64,000 nt of DNA from Nitrospirillum iridis. Lineage in GTDB: Bacteria > Pseudomonadota > Alphaproteobacteria > Azospirillales > Azospirillaceae. The DNA is taken from the NCBI RefSeq assembly GCF_014205765.1, contig NZ_JACIIZ010000017.1, positions 62,001 to 126,000 on the forward strand. The letters run 5' to 3'. Made by a program: the position numbers and the translations under genes. This document shows, piece after piece, positions 28,384 through 37,949 of the stretch (positions within the stretch are counted from its first letter, which is position 1; every line of letters starts with the position of its first letter). The notes below the pieces were generated by a model. That model ran no database searches. It had not been told where the DNA came from and worked only from the letters and a program-made list of their open reading frames with translations.

Positions 28384-29595
28384 ATGGTGCGCCTGCCCCT
28401 TCCGCCGCCCGACCGATCGCTCGCCCGCCCCCTGGTGGTTGGCGTGGCCCTTTGGGCATTCGCTCTGGTGGCGATCGAAGCCCAGGTTATTAGTGGACGG
28501 TTCGTTTCGGAATTCCACATCTATGCCGAGGCCACCTGGGCCTGGTGGCAGGGTGCGGAGATTTACGAGGACGGGATCAACGGCTTCCTCTACCTGCCGT
28601 CCAGCGCCGTGCTTTTCACCCCCTGGGCCTATCTGCCGCCCCTGATGGGCGACGCGCTGTGGCGCCTGAGCGTGCTGGCGGTGAGCTGGTGGGGCGTGGC
28701 CCGGCTCTGCCGCATGCTGGCGCCCAAGGACTGGCAGCGCCTGTTCGGCGTCGCCCTGCTGGCGGCCCTGCCCATCGGCGTGGTGGATCTGCGCGGCGCC
28801 CAGACGGAATTCCTGATGCTGGGCCTGATGCTGGCGGGCCTGGCGGATGTGGCGGAAGGCCGCTTCCGCCGCGCCGCCTTCCTGCTGGTCCTGGCCGGCG
28901 CCTTCAAGCCCCAGGCCCTGGCGCTGGTGCTGCTGGCCTTCGCCCTGTGGCCCCGGCTGCGCCTCCATCTGGCGGTGTGGCTGGCGGCGGCGCTGGCCCT
29001 GCCCCTGCTGCACGGCGATCCCGCGTACGCCCTGGGGGAATATGGCGCGCTGGTCCGCAAGACCATGAGCAGCGCCAACCCCGGCGGCGGTGTCTGGCAC
29101 GATTTCGCCAATGGCTTGGCCACCTTGGGCCTGCCGCTGGACCTGGCGGTGCAGACCCTCATCCGGGCGTTGGCCGGCGTGTGCGTGCTGATCCTGGCCC
29201 GGGGGACGGTCAGCCAATTGCCGACGGCCAAGGCCGCGGCCACCGTGGCAGCCCTGATGGTGACCTATCTGCTGCTGTTCAACCCACGCACCGTCCTGGG
29301 CCATTTCGGTGACATGGCGCTGGTGGCCGGTGCGTTGGCGGGCTGGGAATTCCATGTCCGGCGCAACCGCGTGCTGGGCTGGGTGCTGGTGCTGCTGTGT
29401 TTCGCGTTGACCACCCACGTGTGGACGCGCGCCCTGCACCAGGCCACCGCCACCTGGTTCAAACCGCTGCTGGCCTGCGCGTTCGGCCTGTACGTGGTGC
29501 TCCGCTGGGTCCCGTCGCTGCGGGCCAACCGGACGCCCGACGTGCGCAACCGCCTGATGGACACGCCTGAGGAGAGCTTGGCAATCCAGGGCTGA
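28384..29595 (+). CDS. GT87-like (DUF2029) polyprenyl-linked glycosyltransferase
   Basis: 403 residues with about ten membrane segments. A large periplasmic loop after TM1 holds FHIYAEATWAWWQGAEIYED and FLYLPSSAVLFTPWAYLPP, the pattern of GT87 mannosyltransferase-like proteins. LRGAQTEFLMLGLMLAGLAD and GAFKPQALALVLLAFALWP are also family-like. It probably moves a sugar from a lipid-linked donor to a glycan or lipid at the outer face of the inner membrane. It is a lone gene upstream of the RND genes. Donor and acceptor cannot be told. Confidence 0.75.
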   Translation: MVRLPLPPPDRSLARPLVVGVALWAFALVAIEAQVISGRFVSEFHIYAEATWAWWQGAEIYEDGINGFLYLPSSAVLFTPWAYLPPLMGDALWRLSVLAVSWWGVARLCRMLAPKDWQRLFGVALLAALPIGVVDLRGAQTEFLMLGLMLAGLADVAEGRFRRAAFLLVLAGAFKPQALALVLLAFALWPRLRLHLAVWLAAALALPLLHGDPAYALGEYGALVRKTMSSANPGGGVWHDFANGLATLGLPLDLAVQTLIRALAGVCVLILARGTVSQLPTAKAAATVAALMVTYLLLFNPRTVLGHFGDMALVAGALAGWEFHVRRNRVLGWVLVLLCFALTTHVWTRALHQATATWFKPLLACAFGLYVVLRWVPSLRANRTPDVRNRLMDTPEESLAIQG

Positions 29596-29825
29596 CGACC
29601 GTACTTCCTCCCTCCATCATCGGATGCAGTGACGCCCGCCACTGATGGGCAACATGGTGGCGATTGGTCGCGGCATGCCTAAATTCGAACCGCTGCGTAT
29701 CGAAGTAGGTTCCCCTGCATCCGTAAGCGCGTTAATTATTCGGTGCTGTGCCGGGCGGGGGGCGACCCCGGTCCATGGGCGTAGCGTTGCACTGTCGCGC
29801 ATCGCATTGCCGGAGCCCCGCCCCC

Positions 29826-32800
29826 ATGTGGATTGTCGCCTACGCCCTGAGGCGCCCCTATAGTTTCGCCGTGCTGGCGGGCCTGATCACCCTGCTGGGC
29901 GTGCTCAGCCTGTTCAGGATGCCCACCGACATCTTCCCCGAGGTGGAGATCCCCACGGTCACCGTGGTGTGGAGCTATTCCGGCCTGGATGCCCAGGAGA
30001 TGACGGGCAAGATCACCGCCTTCGGTGAGCTGGCCATCATCAACACCGCCGACAACGTGGCGGAAGTGGAGTCGGAGACGTCCAACGGCGTGGGCATCAT
30101 CCGCACCACGTTCCAGCCGGGCGTGAACATCGACCTGGCCATCTCGCAGATTTCCGCCATCAGCCAGACCATCCTGAAGCGCATGCCCACCGGCACGCAG
30201 CCGCCGCTGATCGTGCAATACAGCCGGTCCAGCGTGCCCATCCTGCAGCTGGCGCTGTCGTCGGACACGATGAGCGAGGCGCAGCTGTACGATTACGGCC
30301 GCATCACCATCCGCTCGCAGATCAGCGACATCCCGGGCATGCGCCTGCCCCTGCCCTATGGCGGCAACGCCCGCCAGATCATGGTCGACATCGACCCGGA
30401 CAAGCTGCGCAGCTATGGCCTGACCCCCAATGACGTGAACAAGGCCCTGTCGGCGCAGAACCTGAACCTGCCCTCGGGCACGGCCAAGATCGGCGACACG
30501 GAATATCAGGTGGGCCTGAACAGCTCCCCCATCGCCGTCGACACCTTCAACGACATTCCCCTGCGCGACGTCAACGGCCGCACCATCTTCATGCGCGACG
30601 TCGCCCATGTCCGCGACGGTGCCGCCGTGCAGACCAACGTGGTGCACGCCGACGGCCAGCCGGCCGTGCTGCTGACCATCATGAAGCTGGGGGGCGCCTC
30701 CACCCTGGCGGTGGTGGACGAGGTCATGCGCCGCCTGCCGGACATCCGCAAGGCGGCCCCGGCCGGCATGCGCATCGAGCCATTGTTCGACCAGACCACC
30801 TTCATCAAGCACGCCATGGAAGGCATCCAGCATGAGGGCCTGATCGTCGGCGCCCTGGTCGCCATCCTCATCCTGCTGTTCCTGGGCGGCTGGCGCAGCA
30901 CGGCCATCGTGCTGACCTCCATCCCGCTCTCCATCCTGACCGCCGTCACCGTGCTGTCCTCAGCCGGGCACACGCTGAACGTGATGACCCTGGGCGGCCT
31001 GGCGCTGGCCATCGGCATCCTGGTGGACGACGGCACCGTGGCCATCGAGAACATCCATCGCCACATCGGCATGGGCAAGCCGCTGCGCCAGGCCATCCTG
31101 GAAGGTTCCGACGAGGTCGCCTTCCCGGCCCTGGTCTCCACGCTGTGCATCTGCATCGTGTTCGTGCCCATCTTCTTCCTCCACGGCATCGCCAAGTACC
31201 TGTTCTCGCCCCTGGCGCTGGCCGTCATCTCCTCCATGCTGATGAGCTACGTGCTGTCGCGGACCCTGGTCCCGGCCATGGCCGCCTGGATGCTGCCGGC
31301 CGAACTCAAGGGCCACGGCCATGACGAGGACGGCGGCCACGGCCACCCCGTCCCCCAAACCGGCCTCGCCGGCGCCTGGTCCCGCTTCCACGGCGGGTTC
31401 GAGCGCGGCTTCGAGGGATTGCGCCAGCGTTATCTGCGCGTCCTGGGCGGCGGCCTGTCCCGGCCGTGGCGGGTAACCGGTGTCGCCCTGATGCTGTTGG
31501 TCGCCGCCGGCCTGACCATCCCCTTCGTCGGCATGAACTTCTTCCCCGAAGTGGACGCCGGCCAGTTCCGCCTGCACGTCCGCACCCCCGCCGGCACCCG
31601 GCTGGAGGAGGCGTCACGGCAGTTCGGCGCCATCGAGCGGTCCATCCGCAAGATCATCCCGGCGGAGGAACTGGGCCTGATCATCGACAATATCGGCCTG
31701 CCCGACCCGGTGAACCTGGGCCTGACCGACAGCGTCACCGTCAGTTCCGCCGACGGTGAGATCCTGGGCGCCCTGACGGAGAAGCGGTCGCGGCCCACCC
31801 AGGAGTATGTCAACGCCATCCGTGAGATGGTGGCCAAGGACTATCCCGGGGTGGAGATCTTCCAGAAGCCCGGCGATATCACCAGCCAGATCCTGAACGG
31901 CGCCGTCCCCACGCCCATCGACGTCCGCATCATCGGCACGGCCCGCGGGCCCAACGCCATCATCGCCGACGATCTGCGGCAGCGCTTCAAGAACATCCCC
32001 GGCCTGGTGGACGTGACGCTGCGCCAGGTCACCTCCACGCCCGGCTATCGCATCGAGGTCGACCGGGCGCGGGCCGCCGAACTGGGCCTGACCCAGAACG
32101 ACGTGGCGCAGGAGGTGCTGGTGTCGCTGGCGTCCAGCGGCGTGGTAAACCCCAGCTACTGGATGGACACCAACTCGCTGGTCATCTACCCGGTGGTGGT
32201 GCAGTCGCCGCAGCGGCTGATCTCCTCGCCCGAGGAGCTGCTGAACACGCCCATCCATTCCACCCGGGTGACGACGCCGGTGCTGCTGCGCAACGTGGCC
32301 AAGCTGGTGCCGACCAAGGTGGCGGCGGACATCAGCCGCACCTCCTTCTCCCCCCGCTACGACGTCATCGCCAACGTCTCGGGCCGCGACCTGGGCTCGG
32401 TCGCCCGCGACATCAACGCGGCCGTGGCCGAGGTGCGGCCGCAGTTGAAGCCCGGCAACCGCATCGAGGTCGGCGGCCAGATCAAGACCATGACCCAGGC
32501 CTACGGCGACATCGCCGCCGGGATGGCCCTGGCCGTGGTCTTCGTCTACATGCTGATGGTGGTGAACTTCCAGTCGTGGCTGGATCCACTGATCGTGCTG
32601 GGCGCCACGCCCGCCGCCATCCTGGGGGGCGCCGTCATGCTGCTGCTGACCGGCACCACCTTCAGCGAACCCGCCTTGATGGGCATGATCATGGTGATCG
32701 GCGTGGCCACGGCCAACAGCGTGCTGATGGTGTCCTTCGCCAACCAGCGGCGCGAGCAGGGCCTGACGCCGCTGGACGCCATGGCGGAAGCCGGCGGCGC

Positions 32801-33041
32801 CCGCCTGCGCCCGGTCATGATGACGGCGCTGGCCATGGTGCTGGGCATGATCCCGATGGCCCTCGCGCTGAGCGAGGGTGGCGAACAGAACGCCCCCCTG
32901 GCCCGCGCCGTGATGGGTGGCCTGCTGTTCTCCACGCCCATGACCCTGCTGGCGGTCCCCGCCCTCTATGTCCTGATCCATCGCCGGCGCCACGCCGTGG
33001 TCGCCGCCACCACCGTTCCCGCCGGCTCGGCCGCCGAGTGA
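29826..33041 (+). CDS. RND efflux permease (AcrB/HAE-like)
   Basis: 1071 residues. RND architecture is seen: TM1 near the N-terminus (RRPYSFAVLAGLITLLGVL), porter domain with PEVEIPTVTV, TM2-6 (~345-490), and TM4 with the proton-relay Asp pair in ILVDDGTVAIENIHRH. A second porter domain and TM8-12 with a GMIMVIGVATANSVLMVSFAN helix follow. It drives proton-coupled export with the adaptor gene 18 bases downstream. No outer-membrane factor gene is present here. A His/Asp-rich segment at ~496-508 sits before TM7. The start at 29826 is the conserved one; the frame is open 26 codons earlier. Confidence 0.92.
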   Translation: MWIVAYALRRPYSFAVLAGLITLLGVLSLFRMPTDIFPEVEIPTVTVVWSYSGLDAQEMTGKITAFGELAIINTADNVAEVESETSNGVGIIRTTFQPGVNIDLAISQISAISQTILKRMPTGTQPPLIVQYSRSSVPILQLALSSDTMSEAQLYDYGRITIRSQISDIPGMRLPLPYGGNARQIMVDIDPDKLRSYGLTPNDVNKALSAQNLNLPSGTAKIGDTEYQVGLNSSPIAVDTFNDIPLRDVNGRTIFMRDVAHVRDGAAVQTNVVHADGQPAVLLTIMKLGGASTLAVVDEVMRRLPDIRKAAPAGMRIEPLFDQTTFIKHAMEGIQHEGLIVGALVAILILLFLGGWRSTAIVLTSIPLSILTAVTVLSSAGHTLNVMTLGGLALAIGILVDDGTVAIENIHRHIGMGKPLRQAILEGSDEVAFPALVSTLCICIVFVPIFFLHGIAKYLFSPLALAVISSMLMSYVLSRTLVPAMAAWMLPAELKGHGHDEDGGHGHPVPQTGLAGAWSRFHGGFERGFEGLRQRYLRVLGGGLSRPWRVTGVALMLLVAAGLTIPFVGMNFFPEVDAGQFRLHVRTPAGTRLEEASRQFGAIERSIRKIIPAEELGLIIDNIGLPDPVNLGLTDSVTVSSADGEILGALTEKRSRPTQEYVNAIREMVAKDYPGVEIFQKPGDITSQILNGAVPTPIDVRIIGTARGPNAIIADDLRQRFKNIPGLVDVTLRQVTSTPGYRIEVDRARAAELGLTQNDVAQEVLVSLASSGVVNPSYWMDTNSLVIYPVVVQSPQRLISSPEELLNTPIHSTRVTTPVLLRNVAKLVPTKVAADISRTSFSPRYDVIANVSGRDLGSVARDINAAVAEVRPQLKPGNRIEVGGQIKTMTQAYGDIAAGMALAVVFVYMLMVVNFQSWLDPLIVLGATPAAILGGAVMLLLTGTTFSEPALMGMIMVIGVATANSVLMVSFANQRREQGLTPLDAMAEAGGARLRPVMMTALAMVLGMIPMALALSEGGEQNAPLARAVMGGLLFSTPMTLLAVPALYVLIHRRRHAVVAATTVPAGSAAE

Positions 33042-33059
33042 TTTTAGGAGTCTGATGAT

Positions 33060-34193
33060 ATGAGCGCCGCCCCTAAGACCACCCACCGCCGCCGGTCCTG
33101 GATGCTGGGCACCGCCGTCGCGGCCCTGGCCGGCATCGGCCTGGTGTCGGCCCCCCACCTGGCCAGCGGCACCAAGGCCCCGCCGGAAACGCGGCCGCAG
33201 GCCCCGCTGCAGGTCAAGACCACCAATCCCAAGCCGGTGAAATCGTCCGATGGCCTGCTGCTGCCGGCACAGACCCAGGCGTTGACCGAATATACCGTCT
33301 ACGCCCGCGTCTCCGGCTACATCGGCCAGCGCCTGGTCGACATCGGCGACGTGGTGAAGGCGGGCCAGACCCTGGCCGTCATCGAGGCGCCCGACCAGGA
33401 CCAGCAGCTGATGCAGGCCCGCGCCTCGCAGCACCAGGCGGAGGCCAACCTGGCCCTGGCCAAGTCCAACTACGGCCGGTCCAAGGCCCTGCTGGGTGAC
33501 GGCTGGGTGACGCGCGAAACCTACGACACGCGGGAATCCACGCTGAACGCCGCGAAGGCCGACCTGGAATCCGCCGTCGCCAACGTGAAGCGGCTGGAGC
33601 AGCTGACCGCCTACAAGACGGTGACGACGGCCATCGACGGCATCATCACCCAGCGCCTGGTGGAACGCGGCGACCTGGTGGTCGCCGACGCCTCCAGCGG
33701 CAAGGCCCTGTACCAAGTGTCGCGCCAGGACCATCTGCGCCTGGTCATCGACGTGCCGCAGGGCCAGGTGCCGGCGGTGGCCGTGGGTACCCCGGTGGAC
33801 GCGACCTTCGTGGAATACCCGGGACGCAGCTTCCCGGCCAAGGTGGTCCGCATCTCCCACGCGGTGGACAGCACCAGCGGCACCATGCGGGTGGAAGCCG
33901 ACCTGCCCAATCCCGACCTGACGCTGCCGGCCGGCATGAGGGGCAACGCCCACTTCCCCGAGGCGGGCGCCCAGGTGCTGTCCTTGCCGGTCAACACCAT
34001 CGTCACCCGGCCGGAGGGCAAGCGCGTCGCCGTCATCGATGGCGAGGGCAAAATCCGCTTCCATCCCGTCACCCTGGGCCGGGAATTCAACACCACCATC
34101 GAGGTGGTGGCCGGTGTCAGCGACAAGGACCGCGTGGTGCTGAACCCCAACACCATGCTGAACGATGGCGATGCCGTGACGGTGGCGGAGTAA
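33060..34193 (+). CDS. RND efflux periplasmic adaptor (membrane fusion protein)
   Basis: 377 residues. The N-terminal signal anchor is at ~13-36. The lipoyl half VYARVSGYIGQRLVDIGDVVKAGQ is followed by an alpha-hairpin (~100-165), the second lipoyl half (TAIDGIITQRLVERGDLV), and beta-barrel plus membrane-proximal domains (FVEYPGRSFPAKVVRISHAVDSTSGTMRVE). It links the permease encoded 18 bases upstream to an outer-membrane channel encoded elsewhere. A GGAG site precedes the ATG. A strong terminator ends the unit. Confidence 0.9.
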   Translation: MSAAPKTTHRRRSWMLGTAVAALAGIGLVSAPHLASGTKAPPETRPQAPLQVKTTNPKPVKSSDGLLLPAQTQALTEYTVYARVSGYIGQRLVDIGDVVKAGQTLAVIEAPDQDQQLMQARASQHQAEANLALAKSNYGRSKALLGDGWVTRETYDTRESTLNAAKADLESAVANVKRLEQLTAYKTVTTAIDGIITQRLVERGDLVVADASSGKALYQVSRQDHLRLVIDVPQGQVPAVAVGTPVDATFVEYPGRSFPAKVVRISHAVDSTSGTMRVEADLPNPDLTLPAGMRGNAHFPEAGAQVLSLPVNTIVTRPEGKRVAVIDGEGKIRFHPVTLGREFNTTIEVVAGVSDKDRVVLNPNTMLNDGDAVTVAE

Positions 34194-34260
34194 TACAGCG
34201 GCTGAGGTTTTGACTCGTGCCGCTGATATAAGGGCGGCGTTTGGTTCCGCCCCAAATAGA

Positions 34261-34286
34261 AACGGCCGCCTGGGGGCGGCCGTTTT
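34261..34286 (+). terminator. Rho-independent terminator of the RND operon
   Basis: A perfect 10-bp stem (AACGGCCGCC / GGCGGCCGTT) with a TGGG loop, followed by TTTTCC. It lies 67 bases after the adaptor stop. Confidence 0.85.
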
Positions 34287-34415
34287 CCTCTAGGCCGGCG
34301 GAGCCGGGCCTTCGGGCATGGGGCCTTTTGCCCCGCGGGGGCGAACCGCCCCCGGCATCGGTCCACCCATGGCCGTCCCCAAGACCAAAGCCACGGGTGG
34401 ATCGATGGTCCATGC

Positions 34416-34550
34416 TTACCAGGGCTCGCAACCCTGGCACTCGATCGGGCTAGCCATGGCCACCTTGCGTTCGGCGGTGAAGTGGCCGCTGGCATAGACG
34501 CCAACACCGGCGAGAACCAGGCAAGCCATAGCGATCTTCTTGAAAGACAT
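34416..34550 (-). CDS. 44-residue membrane or secreted peptide with C-terminal CxxC
   Basis: Short frame from the ATG at 34550, with a GGGGGA site seven to twelve bases upstream. Residues 5-22 form one hydrophobic helix (signal peptide or anchor), followed by HFTAERKVAMASPIE and a terminal CQGCEPW. The CxxC could bind a metal or heme or form a disulfide. I recognise no family. It is isolated: the RND terminator is on its 3' side and a binding-protein gene diverges on its 5' side. The longer frame in the same register is rejected because it lacks a ribosome site. Confidence 0.5.
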   Translation of the reverse strand: MSFKKIAMACLVLAGVGVYASGHFTAERKVAMASPIECQGCEPW

Positions 34551-34742
34551 GTGTTTTTCCCCCATCCAGCGCCGATCGGGCCAACCCCGTCGGCATGCGG
34601 AACGGGATGAAAGCAAAGAGCGGGCCAATTTTTACGGCATCCCCCATCAGGACAGTTTTCAGGTCCTGGAATGGCAAGCCATTGTTAATTCATTAAGATT
34701 TAAGCTATTAGGAAAGTGGCGCGGCGGTCGCCGGTAATAATA

Positions 34743-34762
34743 TTATTGCCCATAGGCAATAA
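34743..34762. promoter_or_regulatory. Perfect inverted repeat in divergent promoter region
   Basis: TTATTGCC-CATA-GGCAATAA, 8-bp arms, in an AT-rich 280-base gap between the 44-residue peptide gene and the binding-protein gene. It is about 70 bases before the GTG at 34831, so an operator is the most likely role. Confidence 0.45.
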
Positions 34763-34830
34763 CGTCTCTTGGCGGGTAGGCAGAAATGACCCATCCTATC
34801 GCTGATTTCCGTTATTTGGGGGCCTGACCC

Positions 34831-35598
34831 GTGGGTGCCACCACCGGTTTCATTGCCAGTTTGCTCCTTAGCGTTATAGCGACCGGCACCGGACTGTCCA
34901 GCGCAACCGATGCGCCTAGCGGTAGACCAGTCATTCAATTTCTGTATCCCGATGTCGGCCCTTTCCTGCAGGGCGTCGCGGATGGGGAGGCCGTCCGGGG
35001 GCCCATCGCCACCCGGGTGGAGGCGCTGGCCGCCAAGGCGGGGTATGAGATCAGCTGGTTGGGGCCCATTCCCCGCAACCGCATCCTGGCCGACCTGCAG
35101 GACGGCCGGGTGGCCTGTACCCCCAATGTCATCAAGACGCCCGATCGTGAGGCGCGCTTCAAGTTCACGGCCCCCATCTTCCCGCGCATCGACTGGGTGG
35201 TGCTGACCCGGCGCGGGGCGGACTGGATCAACGCCTATTCCTCCGTCGAGGCGCTTCTGCGGGACAAAACCCGCGTTTACGGGAGCATGCTGGGCGCCTC
35301 CAAGGGGCCGGTGATTGACGCCCTGGCGGCCGAGGAATCGAGCCATGTGCGCCCAATTCGCGGCACACCGTCGGACCTGGTGAAGATGATCACCGCCGGG
35401 CACGTGGATTACACCATCGTCTCCGGATCGGAGGATGCCAAGGCGGCGGCGATTTCGGCCGGTATCGACCCGCAGGACATCACCGCCGTCCATTTTCCTG
35501 AACTGACCGCCGTGGGCGCCGGGCACATCATGTGCGCCCGCACGGTGAGCGACGACCTGATCGCGGCCTTCGACCGCGCGCTCGCCGACGGGAAGTAG
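34831..35598 (+). CDS. Orphan periplasmic binding-like protein
   Basis: 255 residues from a GTG. A signal peptide (to ~residue 25) is followed by an SBP_bac_3-like fold: FLYPDVGPFLQGVADGEAVRGP, LAAKAGYEISWLGPIPRNRI, FKFTAPIFPRIDWVVLTRRGA, then KMITAGHVDYTIVSGSEDAK. It should bind a small, possibly amino-acid-like, ligand in the periplasm. As with the protein at 21834-22766, no ABC transporter genes are adjacent. No close similarity between the two is evident beyond the fold. Confidence 0.68.
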   Translation: MGATTGFIASLLLSVIATGTGLSSATDAPSGRPVIQFLYPDVGPFLQGVADGEAVRGPIATRVEALAAKAGYEISWLGPIPRNRILADLQDGRVACTPNVIKTPDREARFKFTAPIFPRIDWVVLTRRGADWINAYSSVEALLRDKTRVYGSMLGASKGPVIDALAAEESSHVRPIRGTPSDLVKMITAGHVDYTIVSGSEDAKAAAISAGIDPQDITAVHFPELTAVGAGHIMCARTVSDDLIAAFDRALADGK

Positions 35599-35698
35599 CG
35601 CCCCGCCGCACGCCCTGCCCCGCCGGGAGGGTGGACGCGGGCGGCCGGGCGGCCCATAAAGGACCGCATCTCCTGCTGTTTCCGGTCTTTCCTGCGCC

Positions 35699-37942
35699 AT
35701 GACGCCCGATACCCCCCCCGTTTCTGACACGCCCGCTTCCGATACCGGGACCCACGGCTGGGACCCCGACCTGCTGCTGGCTGTCGCCACGACGGAGGAG
35801 GGCTGCGCCACGCTGGCCCAGTTGGGCCTGGTGCGCCCCCGGCAAGCCGCGGCCATGGGCCTGGTGCCCCTTCCCCTGGTCCTTCCCGACAAGGAACAAG
35901 TTTGGGTGGAGGCGGCGCGGCAAGAGGAATTGCTGGCCATCGTCCAACGCCGCGCGGCGGAAGCGGTGGCGCGCCCCGCGCTGTTGACGTCCGCCCGCCC
36001 GCTTCTGCGCGAAGGCGGATATGAGATCACCCCCGCCGTGGTGCCGGACCGCGTGCGCGTCAGCCAGCGGCTGGAGGTGCGGCTGCCCAGTTTCCCCCAC
36101 CCCTACCGCCTGAATGTCGACCGCACCTTCTCAGTCGGGGAGCTGTCGGGACTGGACGGCGACGCCCTGGTGAACCTGGTCGGCACCGACGGCAAACTGC
36201 AGGGGCGGCGGCGCGACGCGGAAAGCAGCCTGGCGCGACGCCTGGCCGAGATCGAGGCGGAGGTGGCCAGCGATGCGGAAGCCCAGGCCGAAATCCGTGA
36301 CCGGCTGTGGCGCGGGACCCATCATCTGACCGACGCCCCTTCCGTCCTGCGGCGCTGGGAACGGGAGGTGGCGGCCTGGGCGCAGGACCGCATCCACGCC
36401 CGCGGCCGTAGCTTCGTCGACAGCCATTTCGACCTGAAGCGGTATGAGGATCTGTTCCCCCAGGCGCGCAGCATGCCGCGCCGCCTGGTGCTGGTGGTGG
36501 GGCCGACCAATTCGGGCAAGACCCATCGCGCCATGCAGGCGCTGAAGGACGCGCGCTCCGGCGCCTATCTCGCCCCCCTGCGCCTGCTGGCGCTGGAGAT
36601 CATGGACCGCCTGAACAAGGAGGGCGTGGCCGCCAGCCTGGTGACGGGCGAAGAGGAGATCCGCGTGCCCGGCGCCCGCATCACCGCGTCGACCGTGGAG
36701 ATGCTGGACCCGGAAAACCGCTTGGAGGTCGCCGTCATCGACGAGGTCCAGATGCTGGCCGATCCGGAGCGCGGCTGGGCCTGGTCCGCCGCCCTGGTCG
36801 GGGTGCCGGCCGAGACCGTGTACCTGCTGGGGTCCCCCGACATCCGGCCCGTCATCGAGCGCATGGCGGAGTATTTGGGCGAGCCGCTGGAGGTGGTGGA
36901 GCTGGAACGCAAGACGCCGCTGAAGCTGATCGACCGCCGGCTGGAGTGGAGCGACGTGCAGGCGGGCGACGCCCTGATCGCCTTTTCCCGGCGCGAAGTT
37001 CATTCCGTCCGCGAAACGATCCGCGCCAAGGGCCTGAGCGCGGCCGTCATCTATGGCGCCCTGGCGCCCGAAGTGCGCCGGCGGGAGGCGGAGCGCTTCA
37101 CCACCGGCGAGGCCGACGTGGTGGTGGCGACGGACGCTATCGGCATGGGCCTGAACCTGCCGGTGCGCCGCGTGCTGTTCACCAACCTGGAGAAGTTCGA
37201 CGGACACGAGGTGCGCCCCCTGAAGGGGTCCGAAGTGCGGCAGATCGCCGGCCGCGCCGGTCGCTACGGCAAATTCGAGGTGGGGGAGTACGGCGTGGTC
37301 GGGCGCGGCAGCCCCAACGCCCTGCGCCATATGTACAAGGCCGCGGACGAGGCGGTGCACGCCGGCATGGCCCTGACCCTGCGCCCCACCCGCACGATGC
37401 TGGAGCGGCTGGCGACCTATATTGACACTGACCGCCTGGTACCCCTGGTTGACTGCTTCGCCGCCGCCGACACCCGGGGCTCCCCCTACGCGCTGGCGAA
37501 CCTGACGCCGGTGCGCAAGATGGCGGTGGCGCTGGACGCCCGCCGCCTGGATTTCGCGCGCCGCCTGACCCTGCTGTTCATGCCGGCCGACCTGGACCGT
37601 GAGACCGATGCCGACCTGGTCTATGGCATCTGCCGCGCCCTGGAACGGGACCAGCCCCTGCTGCTGGACAATGTGGCGGGCAAGCGCATCGATAGCCTGG
37701 ACGATCTGGGGCTGGAGGCGCAGTCGCGCATCTGCGACCTGTATTACTGGGCGACCCGCAAGTTCTCCGCCATGTTCCCCGACCGCGAGGCCGTCACCGA
37801 GCGCCGCGCCGCCGTGGCCGAGCGCCTGGCCCAGGTGCTGGCCCTGCGCAGCCGGGCGCGGGCCGCCGGCGAGAACCCCAACAAGCCCAAGCCCGGCTTC
37901 AGAGGGGCGGCGCGCAAGCGCTATGGGCCCAAGCGGAAGTAA
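35699..37942 (+). CDS. SUV3-family RNA/DNA helicase
   Basis: 747 residues. An N-terminal region (~1-260) of unknown fold precedes a superfamily-2 helicase core with motif I GPTNSGKT (~268-275), motif II DEVQM (~348), STVEMLDPEN, and motif VI QIAGRAGRYGKFEVGEYG (~515). A SUV3-type C-terminal domain and a basic tail (RGAARKRYGPKRK) follow. In mitochondria SUV3 unwinds RNA for degradation; the alphaproteobacterial members are probably RNA helicases too, by inference. It starts at the ATG at 35699 and is not in an operon. It converges with the IclR gene seven bases away. Confidence 0.88.
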   Translation: MTPDTPPVSDTPASDTGTHGWDPDLLLAVATTEEGCATLAQLGLVRPRQAAAMGLVPLPLVLPDKEQVWVEAARQEELLAIVQRRAAEAVARPALLTSARPLLREGGYEITPAVVPDRVRVSQRLEVRLPSFPHPYRLNVDRTFSVGELSGLDGDALVNLVGTDGKLQGRRRDAESSLARRLAEIEAEVASDAEAQAEIRDRLWRGTHHLTDAPSVLRRWEREVAAWAQDRIHARGRSFVDSHFDLKRYEDLFPQARSMPRRLVLVVGPTNSGKTHRAMQALKDARSGAYLAPLRLLALEIMDRLNKEGVAASLVTGEEEIRVPGARITASTVEMLDPENRLEVAVIDEVQMLADPERGWAWSAALVGVPAETVYLLGSPDIRPVIERMAEYLGEPLEVVELERKTPLKLIDRRLEWSDVQAGDALIAFSRREVHSVRETIRAKGLSAAVIYGALAPEVRRREAERFTTGEADVVVATDAIGMGLNLPVRRVLFTNLEKFDGHEVRPLKGSEVRQIAGRAGRYGKFEVGEYGVVGRGSPNALRHMYKAADEAVHAGMALTLRPTRTMLERLATYIDTDRLVPLVDCFAAADTRGSPYALANLTPVRKMAVALDARRLDFARRLTLLFMPADLDRETDADLVYGICRALERDQPLLLDNVAGKRIDSLDDLGLEAQSRICDLYYWATRKFSAMFPDREAVTERRAAVAERLAQVLALRSRARAAGENPNKPKPGFRGAARKRYGPKRK

Positions 37943-37949
37943 ACGCCGC

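Noticed and set aside
29596-29825. CCGCCACTG-like string before the RND gene
   Set aside because: Short match to part of a B12-box only; the other conserved riboswitch elements are absent and the downstream gene is an efflux pump.
31614-34064. 816-codon open frame on the minus strand opposite the RND genes
   Set aside because: Fully antisense to two well-supported RND genes; His/Gly/Asp/Gln-rich composition is the usual shadow of GC-rich codon bias; no ribosome site or known domain.
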